In this document: piece after piece, positions 25,531 through 33,470 of the stretch
Layout of the letters: each line of letters opens with the position of its first letter
How positions within the stretch are numbered: the first letter of the stretch is position 1
Assembly: GCF_019049325.1 (NCBI RefSeq)
Contig: NZ_JAGMUO010000011.1
Location: forward strand, 124,001 to 188,000
DNA: 64,000 nt
Reading direction: 5' to 3'
Origin: Streptomyces sp. AC512_CC834
GTDB taxonomy: Bacteria > Actinomycetota > Actinomycetes > Streptomycetales > Streptomycetaceae
The notes under the pieces: generated by a model
The model's input: the letters and a program-made list of their open reading frames with translations, nothing else
What the model was told of the DNA's origin: nothing
Database searches by the model: none
Program-made: the position numbers and the translations under genes

Positions 25531-26098
25531 CGCCCCGCGCCCCCGGGGAGGGGGCGACGAAGTCCACGTCGGCGGCGGCCCGGACCCGGATACTGCGGCC
25601 GGGCCAGCCGATCGTCCGGTAGATCGCGTTGTACTGGGCGATCGAGCGGTCCGCCGGAACGAGGTCGCCGGCGTCCGCCTCGGTCCGCACCGACGTGGTG
25701 TGCCCGTCGGCGACGACGAGCAGGTCGTAGCCCCGGCTCAGCGCCTGCCGTGCCGTGGTGTCCACGCAGATCTCCGTGGCGAACCCGGTCACGATCACCT
25801 CGGTGACGCCGAGCGCCTTCAGGGTCGCGTCGAGGCCGGTGTGCAGAAAGCCGTCCGGGGTCGTCTTGTCGACGACCGTTTCCCCCTCCCGGGGCGCCAG
25901 CTCGGCCACGACCTGCCAGCCCTCGCTCCCGGGCACCATGCCCTCGTCCCCCTGCCGCACGGTCACCACCGGCACCCCGGCCGCTCGCGCCCGCTCGCTC
26001 AGTGCGGCGATCGCGGCGACCGTCCCGGCCGCCCGGTGGGCCATGGCGACGGTGGCGTTCTGCATGTCGATGACGAGGAGCGCGGTTCCTGACGGCAT
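25517..26098 (-). CDS. Isochorismatase-family cysteine hydrolase
   Basis: A 193-residue hydrolase. The expected triad is visible: Asp in LLVIDMQN (residue about 11), Lys in VVDKTTPDGF (about 78), and Cys in GFATEICVDTTARQA (about 111). Members act as isochorismatases, nicotinamidases or related amidases; the substrate is undefined. It is in the same leftward run as the TetR gene, whose coding end lies 5 bases upstream, so they may be co-transcribed. Confidence 0.88.
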   Translation of the reverse strand: MPSGTALLVIDMQNATVAMAHRAAGTVAAIAALSERARAAGVPVVTVRQGDEGMVPGSEGWQVVAELAPREGETVVDKTTPDGFLHTGLDATLKALGVTEVIVTGFATEICVDTTARQALSRGYDLLVVADGHTTSVRTEADAGDLVPADRSIAQYNAIYRTIGWPGRSIRVRAAADVDFVAPSPGARGVMPA

Positions 26099-26102
26099 GG
26101 GC

Positions 26103-26765
26103 TCACCGTAGTGGTGTGTCCCGGCCCGGCGCCGCCCCGTTTCCGAGCAGGGCGCGCACCTGGTCGAGAGCCTGCCCGAAGGGGTCGAAGGGGTCGGGGA
26201 AGACCCCGAGACCGTGCGTGACCAGGGCGCCCTCGTGGAGCAGCATCAGCGTCCGTCCCAGCCGGTCCGCGTCCGCCGTGCCGGTCTCCCGGGCGAGACG
26301 GGTGAACAGGTCGAGCATCCACGCCTTCTGCGCCACGATGACCGGGTACGCCGGATGCGCCGGGTCGCCGATCTCGGCGTGCGCGTTGATCATGCTGCAC
26401 CCCTTCGCCCCGTACTCCGCCGCCCACGCGCGCGAGGCCTCGAAGACCGCCAGGACCCGGGAGACCGGCCCCTGCCCCGCGACCGCGTCCAGCCGGCGGG
26501 CGAGTACGTCCCGCCACCGCTCGTCGCGGCCGGCCAGGTACTCGACGACGATCTGCTCCTTCGATCCGAACCGGTCGTACAGGGTCTTCTTGGTCACCCC
26601 GGCCTCGGCGGCGATGAGGTCCACGCCCACGGCGTGGATGCCGCGCTCGTAGAACAGCCGCTCCGCCGCCGCCAGCACGCGTCGCGCGCCGGGCGTAAGC
26701 CGGACCCGGTACGGCTTCTGCGCCGACTCCACTGTCCCCAGCTCCGTTCTCTCCAGCTCCTCCAT
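26103..26765 (-). CDS. TetR-family regulator
   Basis: A 220-residue TetR repressor. The DNA-binding domain is AAERLFYERGIHAVGVDLIAAEAGVTKKTLYDRFGSKEQIVVEYLAGRDERW at about residues 33-84; the rest is a ligand pocket domain with YGAKGCSMINAHAEIGDPAHPAYPVI. The start at 26765 gives the standard length. It is divergent from the EamA transporter with two 18-bp related sites between them, the classic arrangement of an exporter and its repressor. Confidence 0.93.
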   Translation of the reverse strand: MEELERTELGTVESAQKPYRVRLTPGARRVLAAAERLFYERGIHAVGVDLIAAEAGVTKKTLYDRFGSKEQIVVEYLAGRDERWRDVLARRLDAVAGQGPVSRVLAVFEASRAWAAEYGAKGCSMINAHAEIGDPAHPAYPVIVAQKAWMLDLFTRLARETGTADADRLGRTLMLLHEGALVTHGLGVFPDPFDPFGQALDQVRALLGNGAAPGRDTPLR

Positions 26766-26774
26766 ACCGCACAA

Positions 26775-26827
26775 GTATACCGGTCTGTATAGTGGGCACT
26801 CCAAAACGAGTACACCGATCTGTCTAC
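26775..26827. promoter_or_regulatory. Two tandem TetR operator candidates
   Basis: GTATACCGGTCTGTATAG at 26775-26792 and GTACACCGATCTGTCTAC at 26810-26827 match at 14 of 18 positions; their starts are 35 bases apart. The first is a near palindrome (TATAC-CGGTCT-GTATA). They fill the gap between the divergent TetR and EamA genes and probably control both. Confidence 0.75.
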
Positions 26828-26840
26828 TAGAGGAGGCGAG

Positions 26841-27779
26841 ATGAACGCCCTGCTCTCGGCCGCCTTCGTACTGTGCTGGAGTTCCGGCTTCATCGGCGCC
26901 AAGCTCGGTGCGGAGTCCGCGGCCACGCCCACCCTCCTGATGTGGCGTTTCCTGCCGCTCGCCGCGGCCCTGGTCGCCGCGGCGGCCGTCTCCCGGGCGC
27001 AGTGGCGGGGCCTGACGCTCCGGGACGCCGGTCGGCAGGTGGTCATCGGCGCGCTGTCGCAGAGCGGCTATCTGCTCAGCGTCTACTACGCCATCGAGCT
27101 GGGCGTCTCCAGCGGCACCACCGCCCTGATCGACGGCGTCCAGCCACTCGTCGCCGGTGCGCTCGCCGGTCCCCTGCTGCGGCAGTACGTCTCGCGCGGG
27201 CAGTGGCTGGGACTCTGGCTCGGGCTGTCCGGCGTGGCCACGGTGACGGTCGCCGACGCCGCGGCGGTGGGCGCGGAGGTGGCCTGGTGGGCGTACCTCG
27301 TGCCGTTCCTCGGCATGCTGTCGCTGGTGGCGGCCACGTTCCTGGAGGGCCGCTCGCGGACACCGGTCGCGCCGCGGGTGTCCCTGACGATCCACTGCGT
27401 GACCAGTGCCGTCCTCTTCTCGGCCCTGGCGCTGGGCGTGGGTGCGGCGACGCCGCCCGCCGACTCGTCGTTCTGGGTGGCGACCGCCTGGCTGGTGGTG
27501 CTGCCCACCTTCGGCGGCTACGGGCTGTACTGGCTGATCCTGCGGCGGTCCGGGATCACCGAGGTCAACACCCTGATGTTCCTGATGGCCCCGGTCACGG
27601 CCGTGTGGGGTGCCCTCATGTTCGGCGAACCGTTCGGTGTCGCGACCGCCCTCGGACTGGCCGTCGGGCTCGCGGCCGTGGTCGTCGTCCGGCGCGGGAG
27701 CGGCGCGTCCCGCACCCGTACCGTGCGCTCGCACGCGGACCGTCCGGCAGTGGAGTCGTCCCCCGCGGGCAGGCGCTGA
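26841..27779 (+). CDS. EamA/DMT-family transporter
   Basis: A 312-residue membrane protein with about ten hydrophobic segments in two EamA repeats: N-terminal SAAFVLCWSSGFIGAKLGAESA, and a second repeat beginning near TAWLVVLPTFGGYGLYWLILRRSG and ending NTLMFLMAPVTAVWGALMFGEPFG. Drug/metabolite exporters of this family move amino acids, sugars or toxic compounds; the substrate is unknown. The start has AGGAGG eight bases upstream. It is probably repressed by the divergent TetR protein. Confidence 0.9.
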   Translation: MNALLSAAFVLCWSSGFIGAKLGAESAATPTLLMWRFLPLAAALVAAAAVSRAQWRGLTLRDAGRQVVIGALSQSGYLLSVYYAIELGVSSGTTALIDGVQPLVAGALAGPLLRQYVSRGQWLGLWLGLSGVATVTVADAAAVGAEVAWWAYLVPFLGMLSLVAATFLEGRSRTPVAPRVSLTIHCVTSAVLFSALALGVGAATPPADSSFWVATAWLVVLPTFGGYGLYWLILRRSGITEVNTLMFLMAPVTAVWGALMFGEPFGVATALGLAVGLAAVVVVRRGSGASRTRTVRSHADRPAVESSPAGRR

Positions 27780-27793
27780 CGGGCCCGCGGGGC

Positions 27794-29146
27794 TCAGAAG
27801 CCGCCGCCGAAGTCCCCTCCGCCGCCGAAACCGCCGCCACCGCCGAAGTCCCCGCCGCCGAAGCCGCCCCCGAAGTCGCCGGAGTCGAAGTCGCCGCCCG
27901 AGACGTCGCCGCCCTCGTGGCCGCCGAAGTCGCCGTAACCGCTGCCGTAGCCGGCGCCGTAGGCCGGGCCCGCCATCATGCTGCCCAGCATGGTGCCGAC
28001 CAGCAGGCCGGGCAGGATGCCGGCGCCGAAGTAGCCGCCCGCCCAGGGGCCGTAGGCCGGGCCCGCGTCCCAGTAGGGGCGGCGGCCCTGATCGGTGTCC
28101 ACCTCGCGGATCATCGGATCCAGTCCGTCGGACAGCCGGGCCTGGTCGGCCGCGCAGACCGGGACCTGCCGGGTGGCGCCGCCCGGTGGGGTCCAGGTGG
28201 CGTCGGCGACCGACGGGCCGTGGCGCGGGTCGAAGAAGCAGGGCGGACGGCGGTCGGGCAGCGGCTCGCCCTCGCGGCGGGCGGCGAGCAGCGCGAGCGA
28301 GAACCGGCCGTCCTCCACGGCCTGGGTGACGGCGCGCACGTCCTCCGGCTTACGGGCGTCCGCCATGTACGTCTTGGACCGCTCGTAGGCGTCGAGGGCG
28401 TGTTCGTAGTCCGCCCGCATCGCGTCGTCGGCGCCCGGTTCCGCCGGGTGGAAGTCCAGGCGGTCCAGCTCCTCGCCGAACGCCGTGATGTCCTCGTCGA
28501 CCACCACCCGCAGCCGTTCGAGCGCGACCCGCTGCTCCTCCTCACGGCGCAGCCGGTTGCGCCGGGCCAGCGCGTAGGCGCCCGCGCCGGCCGCCGCCAC
28601 GACCGCGCCGGCCGTGATCAGGGCGCCCGTGGACACCGAGGCGCCGCCGGAGTCCCAGGACGAGGGGGCGGAGCCTCGCACGCTGCGCAGCGCGTCGTCG
28701 ACGAAGTCGTTGAGCTGGGCCTTGGTGTCGCCCGCGCCCTGTGCGGCGGTGACCAGGTTGTCCACGCCCTGGCGGCTCAGCACGCTGCTGTCGGCGCGCG
28801 CGTCGAACTGGTCGCCGAGCCGGACGCCGTACAGGCCGGTGATACCGGTCTCCGTGCGGATGTTCCGGAAGAGGTTCTCGGTCGGCTGGTCGGCCGGGAG
28901 GACCGCCACGAAGACGGGTTCGTCCGCGTCCTCGATCTTGTCGGCGAGCGCCTCCGCGTCCGCCTCGGACAGCAGGTCGGAGGCGGCCGGGTCCACGTAC
29001 ACGGGACTTTCGCGCAGGGCCGCGCCGATCTCGGAGACGTCGGTGGCCGCCTGCGCGCCGGGCGCACCGGCCAGCAGCAGCGCGAGCGCGGCGACGACCG
29101 GCGCGATCAGCAGGCGTATGAGGACTTGAACACGGACGCCCTTCAT
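27794..29146 (-). CDS. Exported membrane protein with Gly-rich tail (possible TPM-type)
   Basis: A 450-residue protein I can only partly classify. Visible parts: signal peptide (LIRLLIAPVVAALALLLAGAPGAQAA); an extracellular domain with VYVDPAASDLLSEADAEALADKIEDADEPVFVAVLP that resembles TPM-type domains; a membrane segment near STGALITAGAVVAAAGAGAYALARR (about 168-192); a cytoplasmic coiled region rich in Glu/Arg; and a C-terminal stretch made almost only of Gly, Phe, Asp and Ser (FGGGFGGGDFGGG). Function unknown. It is convergent with the EamA gene. Confidence 0.7.
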   Translation of the reverse strand: MKGVRVQVLIRLLIAPVVAALALLLAGAPGAQAATDVSEIGAALRESPVYVDPAASDLLSEADAEALADKIEDADEPVFVAVLPADQPTENLFRNIRTETGITGLYGVRLGDQFDARADSSVLSRQGVDNLVTAAQGAGDTKAQLNDFVDDALRSVRGSAPSSWDSGGASVSTGALITAGAVVAAAGAGAYALARRNRLRREEEQRVALERLRVVVDEDITAFGEELDRLDFHPAEPGADDAMRADYEHALDAYERSKTYMADARKPEDVRAVTQAVEDGRFSLALLAARREGEPLPDRRPPCFFDPRHGPSVADATWTPPGGATRQVPVCAADQARLSDGLDPMIREVDTDQGRRPYWDAGPAYGPWAGGYFGAGILPGLLVGTMLGSMMAGPAYGAGYGSGYGDFGGHEGGDVSGGDFDSGDFGGGFGGGDFGGGGGFGGGGDFGGGF

Positions 29147-29237
29147 ACCTTCGAAAGTACCCGAATACGCCTCAATGAGACATAAGTGCGAGCCGGGAAG
29201 CTTGCGGGGGGAGGGGGGAGGCCGCCGGGGTTGCCGC

Positions 29238-30842
29238 TCACGCGGCGGGGGTGACCCCCGCCCGCAGCAGTCCGTACGCGTAGGCGTCCTCCAGGGCCTG
29301 CCACGAGGCGGCGATGACGTTCTCCGCGACGCCCACCGTGGCCCACTCCCCCGCGCCGTCCGACGTGGAGATGAGGACCCTGGTCGTGGACTGGGTGCCG
29401 TGCACGCCCTCCAGGATGCGGACCTTGTAGTCGACCAGGTCGAGCTTGGCCAGCTCCGGGTAGATCTTCTCCAGGGCCACGCGCAGGGACCGGTCCAGGG
29501 CGTTGACCGGGCCGTTGCCCTCGGCGGTGGCGACGATGCGCTCGCCCTTGGCCCACAGCTTGACCGTGGCCTCGTTGGCGTGGGTGCCGTCGGGGCGGTC
29601 CTCGGTGATCGCGCGCCAGGACTCGACATCGAAGTACTTCAGCGGCCTGCCCTCGACCTCGGCGCGCAGCAGCAGCTCGAAGCTCGCGTCCGCGGCCTCG
29701 TAGGTGTAGCCCGCCAGCTCGCGCTCCTTGACCCGCTCCACGACCCGGCCGACCAGTTCGCGGTCGCCGCCGAGGTCGATGCCGAGCTCCTTGCCCTTCA
29801 GCTCGATGGACGCGCGGCCGGCCATGTCGGAGACCAGCATCCGCATGGTGTTGCCGACCTGCTCGGGGTCGATGTGCTGGTACAGGTCGGGGTCGACCTT
29901 GATCGCGGAGGCGTGCAGGCCGGCCTTGTGGGCGAAGGCGGAGACGCCCACGTAGGGCTGGTGGGTGGAGGGGGTGAGGTTGACGACCTCGGCGATGGCG
30001 TGCGAGATCCGGGTCATCTCGCGCAGCCGGCCCTCGGGCAGGACCTGCTTGCCGTACTTCAGCTCCAGCGCGGCCACGACCGGGAACAGGTTGGCGTTGC
30101 CCACGCGCTCGCCGTAGCCGTTCGCCGTGCACTGCACGTGGGTGGCGCCCGCGTCGACCGCGGCGAGGGTGTTGGCGACGGCGCAGCCGGTGTCGTCCTG
30201 GGCGTGGATGCCGAGCCGGGCGCCGGTGTCGGCCAGCACCGTGGCGAGAACGGCCTGGATCTGCGCCGGGAGCATGCCGCCGTTGGTGTCGCAGAGGATG
30301 ACGACGTCGGCGCCCGCCTGAGAGGCGGTCCGCACGACAGACTTCGCGTACTCGGGGTTGGCGCGGTAGCCGTCGAAGAAGTGCTCGCAGTCGACGAAGA
30401 CCCGGCGGCCCTGCGCCTTGAGGTGGGAGACCGTGTCCGCGACCATCGCCAGGTTCTCGTCCAGCGTGGTCCGCAGGGCCAGCTCGACGTGCCGGTCGTG
30501 CGACTTGGCGACCAGGGTGATCACCTGGGCGCCGGACTCCAGAAGCGCCTTGACCTGGTGGTCCTCGGCGGCGGTCGCGCCCGGGCGGCGGGTGGAGCCG
30601 AAGGCGACGAGCTGGGCGTGCTTGAAGTCGATCTCCTGCCGGGCCCGGGCGAAGAACTCGGTGTCCCGCGGGTTCGCGCCGGGCCAGCCGCCCTCGATGA
30701 AGCCCACACCGAAGTCGTCCAGGTGCCGTGCGATGGCCAGCTTGTCCGCGACCGTGAGGTTGATGCCCTCGCGCTGCGCGCCGTCGCGCAGGGTGGTGTC
30801 GAAGACGTGGAACGAATCGTCGAGTTCGCTGGTTGCGGTCAT
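29238..30842 (-). CDS. cimA: (R)-citramalate synthase CimA (LeuA2-type)
   Basis: A 534-residue enzyme of the isopropylmalate-synthase family. Motifs: FDTTLRDGAQREG at residues 14-26, HAQDDTGCAVANTLAAVDAGATHVQCTANGYGERVGNANL near 222-261 with the HxH-type metal ligands, and a C-terminal regulatory domain ending LLRAGVTPAA. The length and the GAQREGINLTVADKLAIARHLDDFGVGFIEGG signature fit CimA better than LeuA. It condenses acetyl-CoA and pyruvate to citramalate, giving 2-oxobutyrate for isoleucine after LeuCD and LeuB steps encoded nearby. A LeuA-like side activity cannot be excluded. Confidence 0.88.
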   Translation of the reverse strand: MTATSELDDSFHVFDTTLRDGAQREGINLTVADKLAIARHLDDFGVGFIEGGWPGANPRDTEFFARARQEIDFKHAQLVAFGSTRRPGATAAEDHQVKALLESGAQVITLVAKSHDRHVELALRTTLDENLAMVADTVSHLKAQGRRVFVDCEHFFDGYRANPEYAKSVVRTASQAGADVVILCDTNGGMLPAQIQAVLATVLADTGARLGIHAQDDTGCAVANTLAAVDAGATHVQCTANGYGERVGNANLFPVVAALELKYGKQVLPEGRLREMTRISHAIAEVVNLTPSTHQPYVGVSAFAHKAGLHASAIKVDPDLYQHIDPEQVGNTMRMLVSDMAGRASIELKGKELGIDLGGDRELVGRVVERVKERELAGYTYEAADASFELLLRAEVEGRPLKYFDVESWRAITEDRPDGTHANEATVKLWAKGERIVATAEGNGPVNALDRSLRVALEKIYPELAKLDLVDYKVRILEGVHGTQSTTRVLISTSDGAGEWATVGVAENVIAASWQALEDAYAYGLLRAGVTPAA

Positions 30843-30950
30843 GATCTGAAGGCTCCTGTATGGGATCTCGGTCTACCGGAATGACCGGCTCCACCGTCCT
30901 TCTATGATCCCGTGCGCTCTTTTCCCGGCTTGGGGTGGGCCAGGAAAGCG

Positions 30951-30976
30951 AAAAACCTCTCGCGGGTGCGAGAGGT
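30951..30976 (-). terminator. Hairpin with T run in the cimA leader (attenuator candidate)
   Basis: On the minus strand a perfect 9-bp stem (30955-30963 with 30968-30976, GGGT loop on the plus strand) is followed by five T residues. This is an intrinsic terminator 113 bases before the cimA start codon. As it lies upstream of the gene in the same direction, it may be an attenuator, or may end the transcript of the HTH/membrane gene at 31152. Confidence 0.65.
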
Positions 30977-31030
30977 CTGCGCGCGGGTCGAGGACGACGG
31001 TGTCCACCCGTACCTGGTCGTACGTGGCGG

Positions 31031-31066
31031 TCACTGCGGACCGGCGCGCCTGCTGCCAATAATCAT
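31031..31066 (-). other. Possible cimA leader peptide (MIIGSRRAGPQ)
   Basis: An 11-codon frame with two adjacent isoleucine codons at positions 2-3, ending 55 bases before the leader hairpin. Isoleucine is an end product of the CimA route, so the geometry suits ribosome-mediated attenuation. There is no convincing ribosome site upstream, so this is only a candidate. Confidence 0.35.
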
Positions 31067-31151
31067 GGCGAACGAGAGCACGCTCGCAGTCTGGCACATT
31101 CCGCCCCGCTGCTCACCGTCCGTCTCAGGATGCGAGCGGTGAGCGTTCGGA

Positions 31152-32153
31152 TCACTCACCGACGACGCCCGCACCCGACGGCGTCCGCGTCTCCCGCACC
31201 TCCTCGGTGCTCGGGACACCGAGGGCCGCCGTACCGCCGAGCAGCGCGGCGAGGAAGGCAGCGGCCCCGGCCAGCACCCAGCGCCGGGCACGCGTCCCGC
31301 GTAGCGGGGCAGCGTCTCGGCGACGCGGGAACGAGGCGGGGGCCGGGACCGGGGCCGAGACCAAGCCCGGGACCGGGACCGGGGCCGAGACCAAGCCCGG
31401 GACCGGGACCGGGGCCGAGACCAAGCCCGGGACCGGGACCGGGGCCGAGACCAAGCCCGGGACCGGAGCCGGAGCCGAGACCGGGGCCGAGGCCAAGCCC
31501 GGGACCGGAGCCGGAGCCGGAGCCGGGGCCAGGTCCGGGGCCGAGACCGGGGCCGAGGCCAAGCCCGGGACCGGAGCCGGAGCCGGAGCCGGGGCCAGGT
31601 CCGAGGCCGAGACCGGGGCCGAGGCCAAGCCCGGGGCCGAGGCCAGGCCCGAGGCCGAGGCCAGGCCCGAGGCCGTGGCCGTGGCCAGGCCCGTGGCCGA
31701 GACCGGGGCCGAGACCGGGGCCGTGGCCGTGGCCGAGGCCGAGGCCGAGGCCGAGGCCGGGGCGGCGAGGGAGGTCGGCCGGGTGGCGGGCAGGGGCGCC
31801 GCCGACTCCCGGGCCGCCGACTCCGGGGCCGCCGACTCCCAGGCAGCCGAGTTCCGTGCCGACGGCTCCCGGGGCGCCGCGCACGCGATGCGGGTGCGTG
31901 CGTCCGGCCAGGCCTCCGCCTCCTCGCCCCGCAGTCCGCACGCGGCGACGAACGCGACGACCAGTTCCGCGCGCGGCAACCGGTCCCTGCCGAGCATGGT
32001 CGCCGCCGTGGAGTAGGGCAGCACGTGGCCCGCGTCCGCAGCCCGGCGTTCCAGCAGGCGGTAGCTCGACCCGGACCAGGCCTTCAGGCGCCGCAGCGCC
32101 GCGACGAAGTCGGCCGGGCCGGTGTCCGGCGGGACGGGTGGTGCCGTGGTCAT
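31152..32153 (-). CDS. HTH-domain protein with Pro/Ala/Val repeat linker and C-terminal membrane anchor
   Basis: A 333-residue protein. The N-terminal 90 residues resemble XRE-like helix-turn-helix proteins of Streptomyces (FVAALRRLKAWSGSSYRLLERRAADAGHVLPYSTAATML, then LVVAFVAACGL). The middle is a long low-complexity linker of Ala/Pro/Val/Ser with decapeptide repeats VPGLVSAPVP. Near the C-terminus is one membrane segment (WVLAGAAAFLAALLGGTAALGV). The ATG at 32153 has AGGGGG seven bases upstream; the ATG at 32159 is too close to it. A membrane-tethered DNA-binding protein is one reading. Function unknown. Confidence 0.7.
   Translation of the reverse strand: MTTAPPVPPDTGPADFVAALRRLKAWSGSSYRLLERRAADAGHVLPYSTAATMLGRDRLPRAELVVAFVAACGLRGEEAEAWPDARTRIACAAPREPSARNSAAWESAAPESAARESAAPLPATRPTSLAAPASASASASATATAPVSAPVSATGLATATASGLASASGLASAPGLASAPVSASDLAPAPAPAPVPGLASAPVSAPDLAPAPAPAPVPGLASAPVSAPAPVPGLVSAPVPVPGLVSAPVPVPGLVSAPVPVPGLVSAPVPAPASFPRRRDAAPLRGTRARRWVLAGAAAFLAALLGGTAALGVPSTEEVRETRTPSGAGVVGE
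31351..31462. repeat. 30-bp tandem minisatellite inside the HTH/membrane gene
   Basis: Three identical 30-base units (31351-31380, 31381-31410, 31411-31440) plus a partial fourth to 31462. In the gene each unit encodes the decapeptide VPGLVSAPVP. Degenerate relatives, with GCCGAG/GCCAAG hexamer steps, continue to about 31770. The unit is a multiple of three, so copy changes keep the reading frame. Confidence 0.9.
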
Positions 32154-32251
32154 GGTCATTCCCCCTGGTGAGCCGTCCGGATCCGGGTTCGCACAAGCTC
32201 GAACACCCTGACAGCTTGAGGAACCCGGCGAGCGGCGGTCAACCTCGGCGC

Positions 32252-33409
32252 ATGTTCTCCCACTTGAACCCGACACGTTCGCGACGCCACGGCGCGGTCA
32301 CCGCGGTCACCGCGGTGGCCCTCGCGGCGCTGCTGTTGCCCGCGGGGTGCGCCGGACCGTCCGCCGGGGCCGCCACGGGCCCGCGCGACGGGGACTCGGT
32401 CGCCGACTTCGTGCACCGGACCCTGCCCGCCGGTATCAGCGGAACCGTGCTGGCCGCGCACGGCGACGACCTCGTGTACTGCGCGGGGTTCGGCACGGCC
32501 GACCGCGCGGCCGGGACCCCCGCGAGCTGCCGCACGGTCTACGACATCATGTCCGTGACCAAGCAGTTCACGGCGGCCGCGATCCTGAAACTGGAGGTGA
32601 TGGGCCGGCTGCGCGTGAGCGACCGGATCGACAGGTTCCTCGGCCCGGTGCCCGCGGACAAGCGTGACATCACCATCGAGCAACTGCTCACGCACACGTC
32701 GGGCCTGGTGGAGGCGCTGGGCGACGACTACGAGCCGATCTCGCGGGACGAGCTGGTGCGCCGGGCGCTGGCCTCGGCGCCGCGTTCCGCGCCGGGCGAG
32801 GAGTGGCACTACTCCAACACCGGGTACAGCCTGCTCGCCGCGATCGTCGAGAAGGCCTCCGGGCAGGGTTACGAACAGTTCCTCGCCCGGCAGTTGTTCG
32901 CACCCGCCGGGATGCGGCACACCGGCTATGTGCTGCCCCGGTGGCCGCGCCGCCTGGTCGCGGTGGAGTACGCCGCCCGGGGACGCGAGCACGGCAGGCC
33001 GTACGACCACGACTGGGCCACCGACGGACCGTACTGGAACCTGCGGGGCAATGGCGGGATGCTCTCCACCGCACCGGACCTCCTGCGCTGGCACCGGGCG
33101 CTGATGGACGACACCGTCCTGCCCGCCGAGGCACGGGCCGAGCTGTTCGAGGCCCGGGTGCCGGAGCCCGACTCCGAGGACTCCTACGCGTACGGCTGGA
33201 ACGTCCGTGAGCTGCCCGGCGGCCCCTTCGCCTGGCACGACGGCGGCAACGGCTGGTCGCTGGCGCTCCTCGGGCGCACCCTGCGCGACGGCGTGCTGGT
33301 GTTCTGGGTGAGCAACCACGCCTACCGGCACGGCCGGTGGAATCTCGAGGACCGGGCCAAGACGCTGACGCAGGGCATCGTGGACCGGGTGCGCGCGGAG
33401 GGAGAGTGA
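32252..33409 (+). CDS. Serine hydrolase lipoprotein (beta-lactamase/class C PBP family)
   Basis: A 385-residue exported lipoprotein. A signal peptide leads to the lipobox LPAGC near residues 28-32. The serine-hydrolase motifs are SVTKQF (S-x-x-K), HYSNTGY (Y-x-N) and WHDGGNGWS (H/K-x-G). The family includes class C beta-lactamases, D-Ala-D-Ala peptidases and esterases. Anchoring at the outer face of the membrane suits a peptidoglycan or cell-wall role, but the substrate is unknown. It is divergent from the HTH/membrane gene, with about 100 bases between the start codons. Confidence 0.88.
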   Translation: MFSHLNPTRSRRHGAVTAVTAVALAALLLPAGCAGPSAGAATGPRDGDSVADFVHRTLPAGISGTVLAAHGDDLVYCAGFGTADRAAGTPASCRTVYDIMSVTKQFTAAAILKLEVMGRLRVSDRIDRFLGPVPADKRDITIEQLLTHTSGLVEALGDDYEPISRDELVRRALASAPRSAPGEEWHYSNTGYSLLAAIVEKASGQGYEQFLARQLFAPAGMRHTGYVLPRWPRRLVAVEYAARGREHGRPYDHDWATDGPYWNLRGNGGMLSTAPDLLRWHRALMDDTVLPAEARAELFEARVPEPDSEDSYAYGWNVRELPGGPFAWHDGGNGWSLALLGRTLRDGVLVFWVSNHAYRHGRWNLEDRAKTLTQGIVDRVRAEGE

Positions 33410-33415
33410 CGGTAC

Positions 33416-33446
33416 GGGGCCGCCCGTTCGAGGAGCGGGCGGCCCC
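33416..33446. terminator. Bidirectional terminator between serine hydrolase and ilvE
   Basis: An 11-bp GC stem (GGGGCCGCCCG at 33416-33426 with CGGGCGGCCCC at 33436-33446) between convergent genes. Confidence 0.75.
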
Positions 33447-33470
33447 GCACCGGTCCGCCGGCCGTGGTGC

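Noticed and set aside
31326..31770. CRISPR-like array
   Set aside because: The 30-base repeats are directly adjacent with no spacers and lie inside a coding frame, so this is a minisatellite.
30935..32250. Plus-strand Pro/Gly/Arg-rich extension of the serine hydrolase
   Set aside because: The lipoprotein signal peptide begins at 32252; upstream residues are the reverse reading of the minisatellite.
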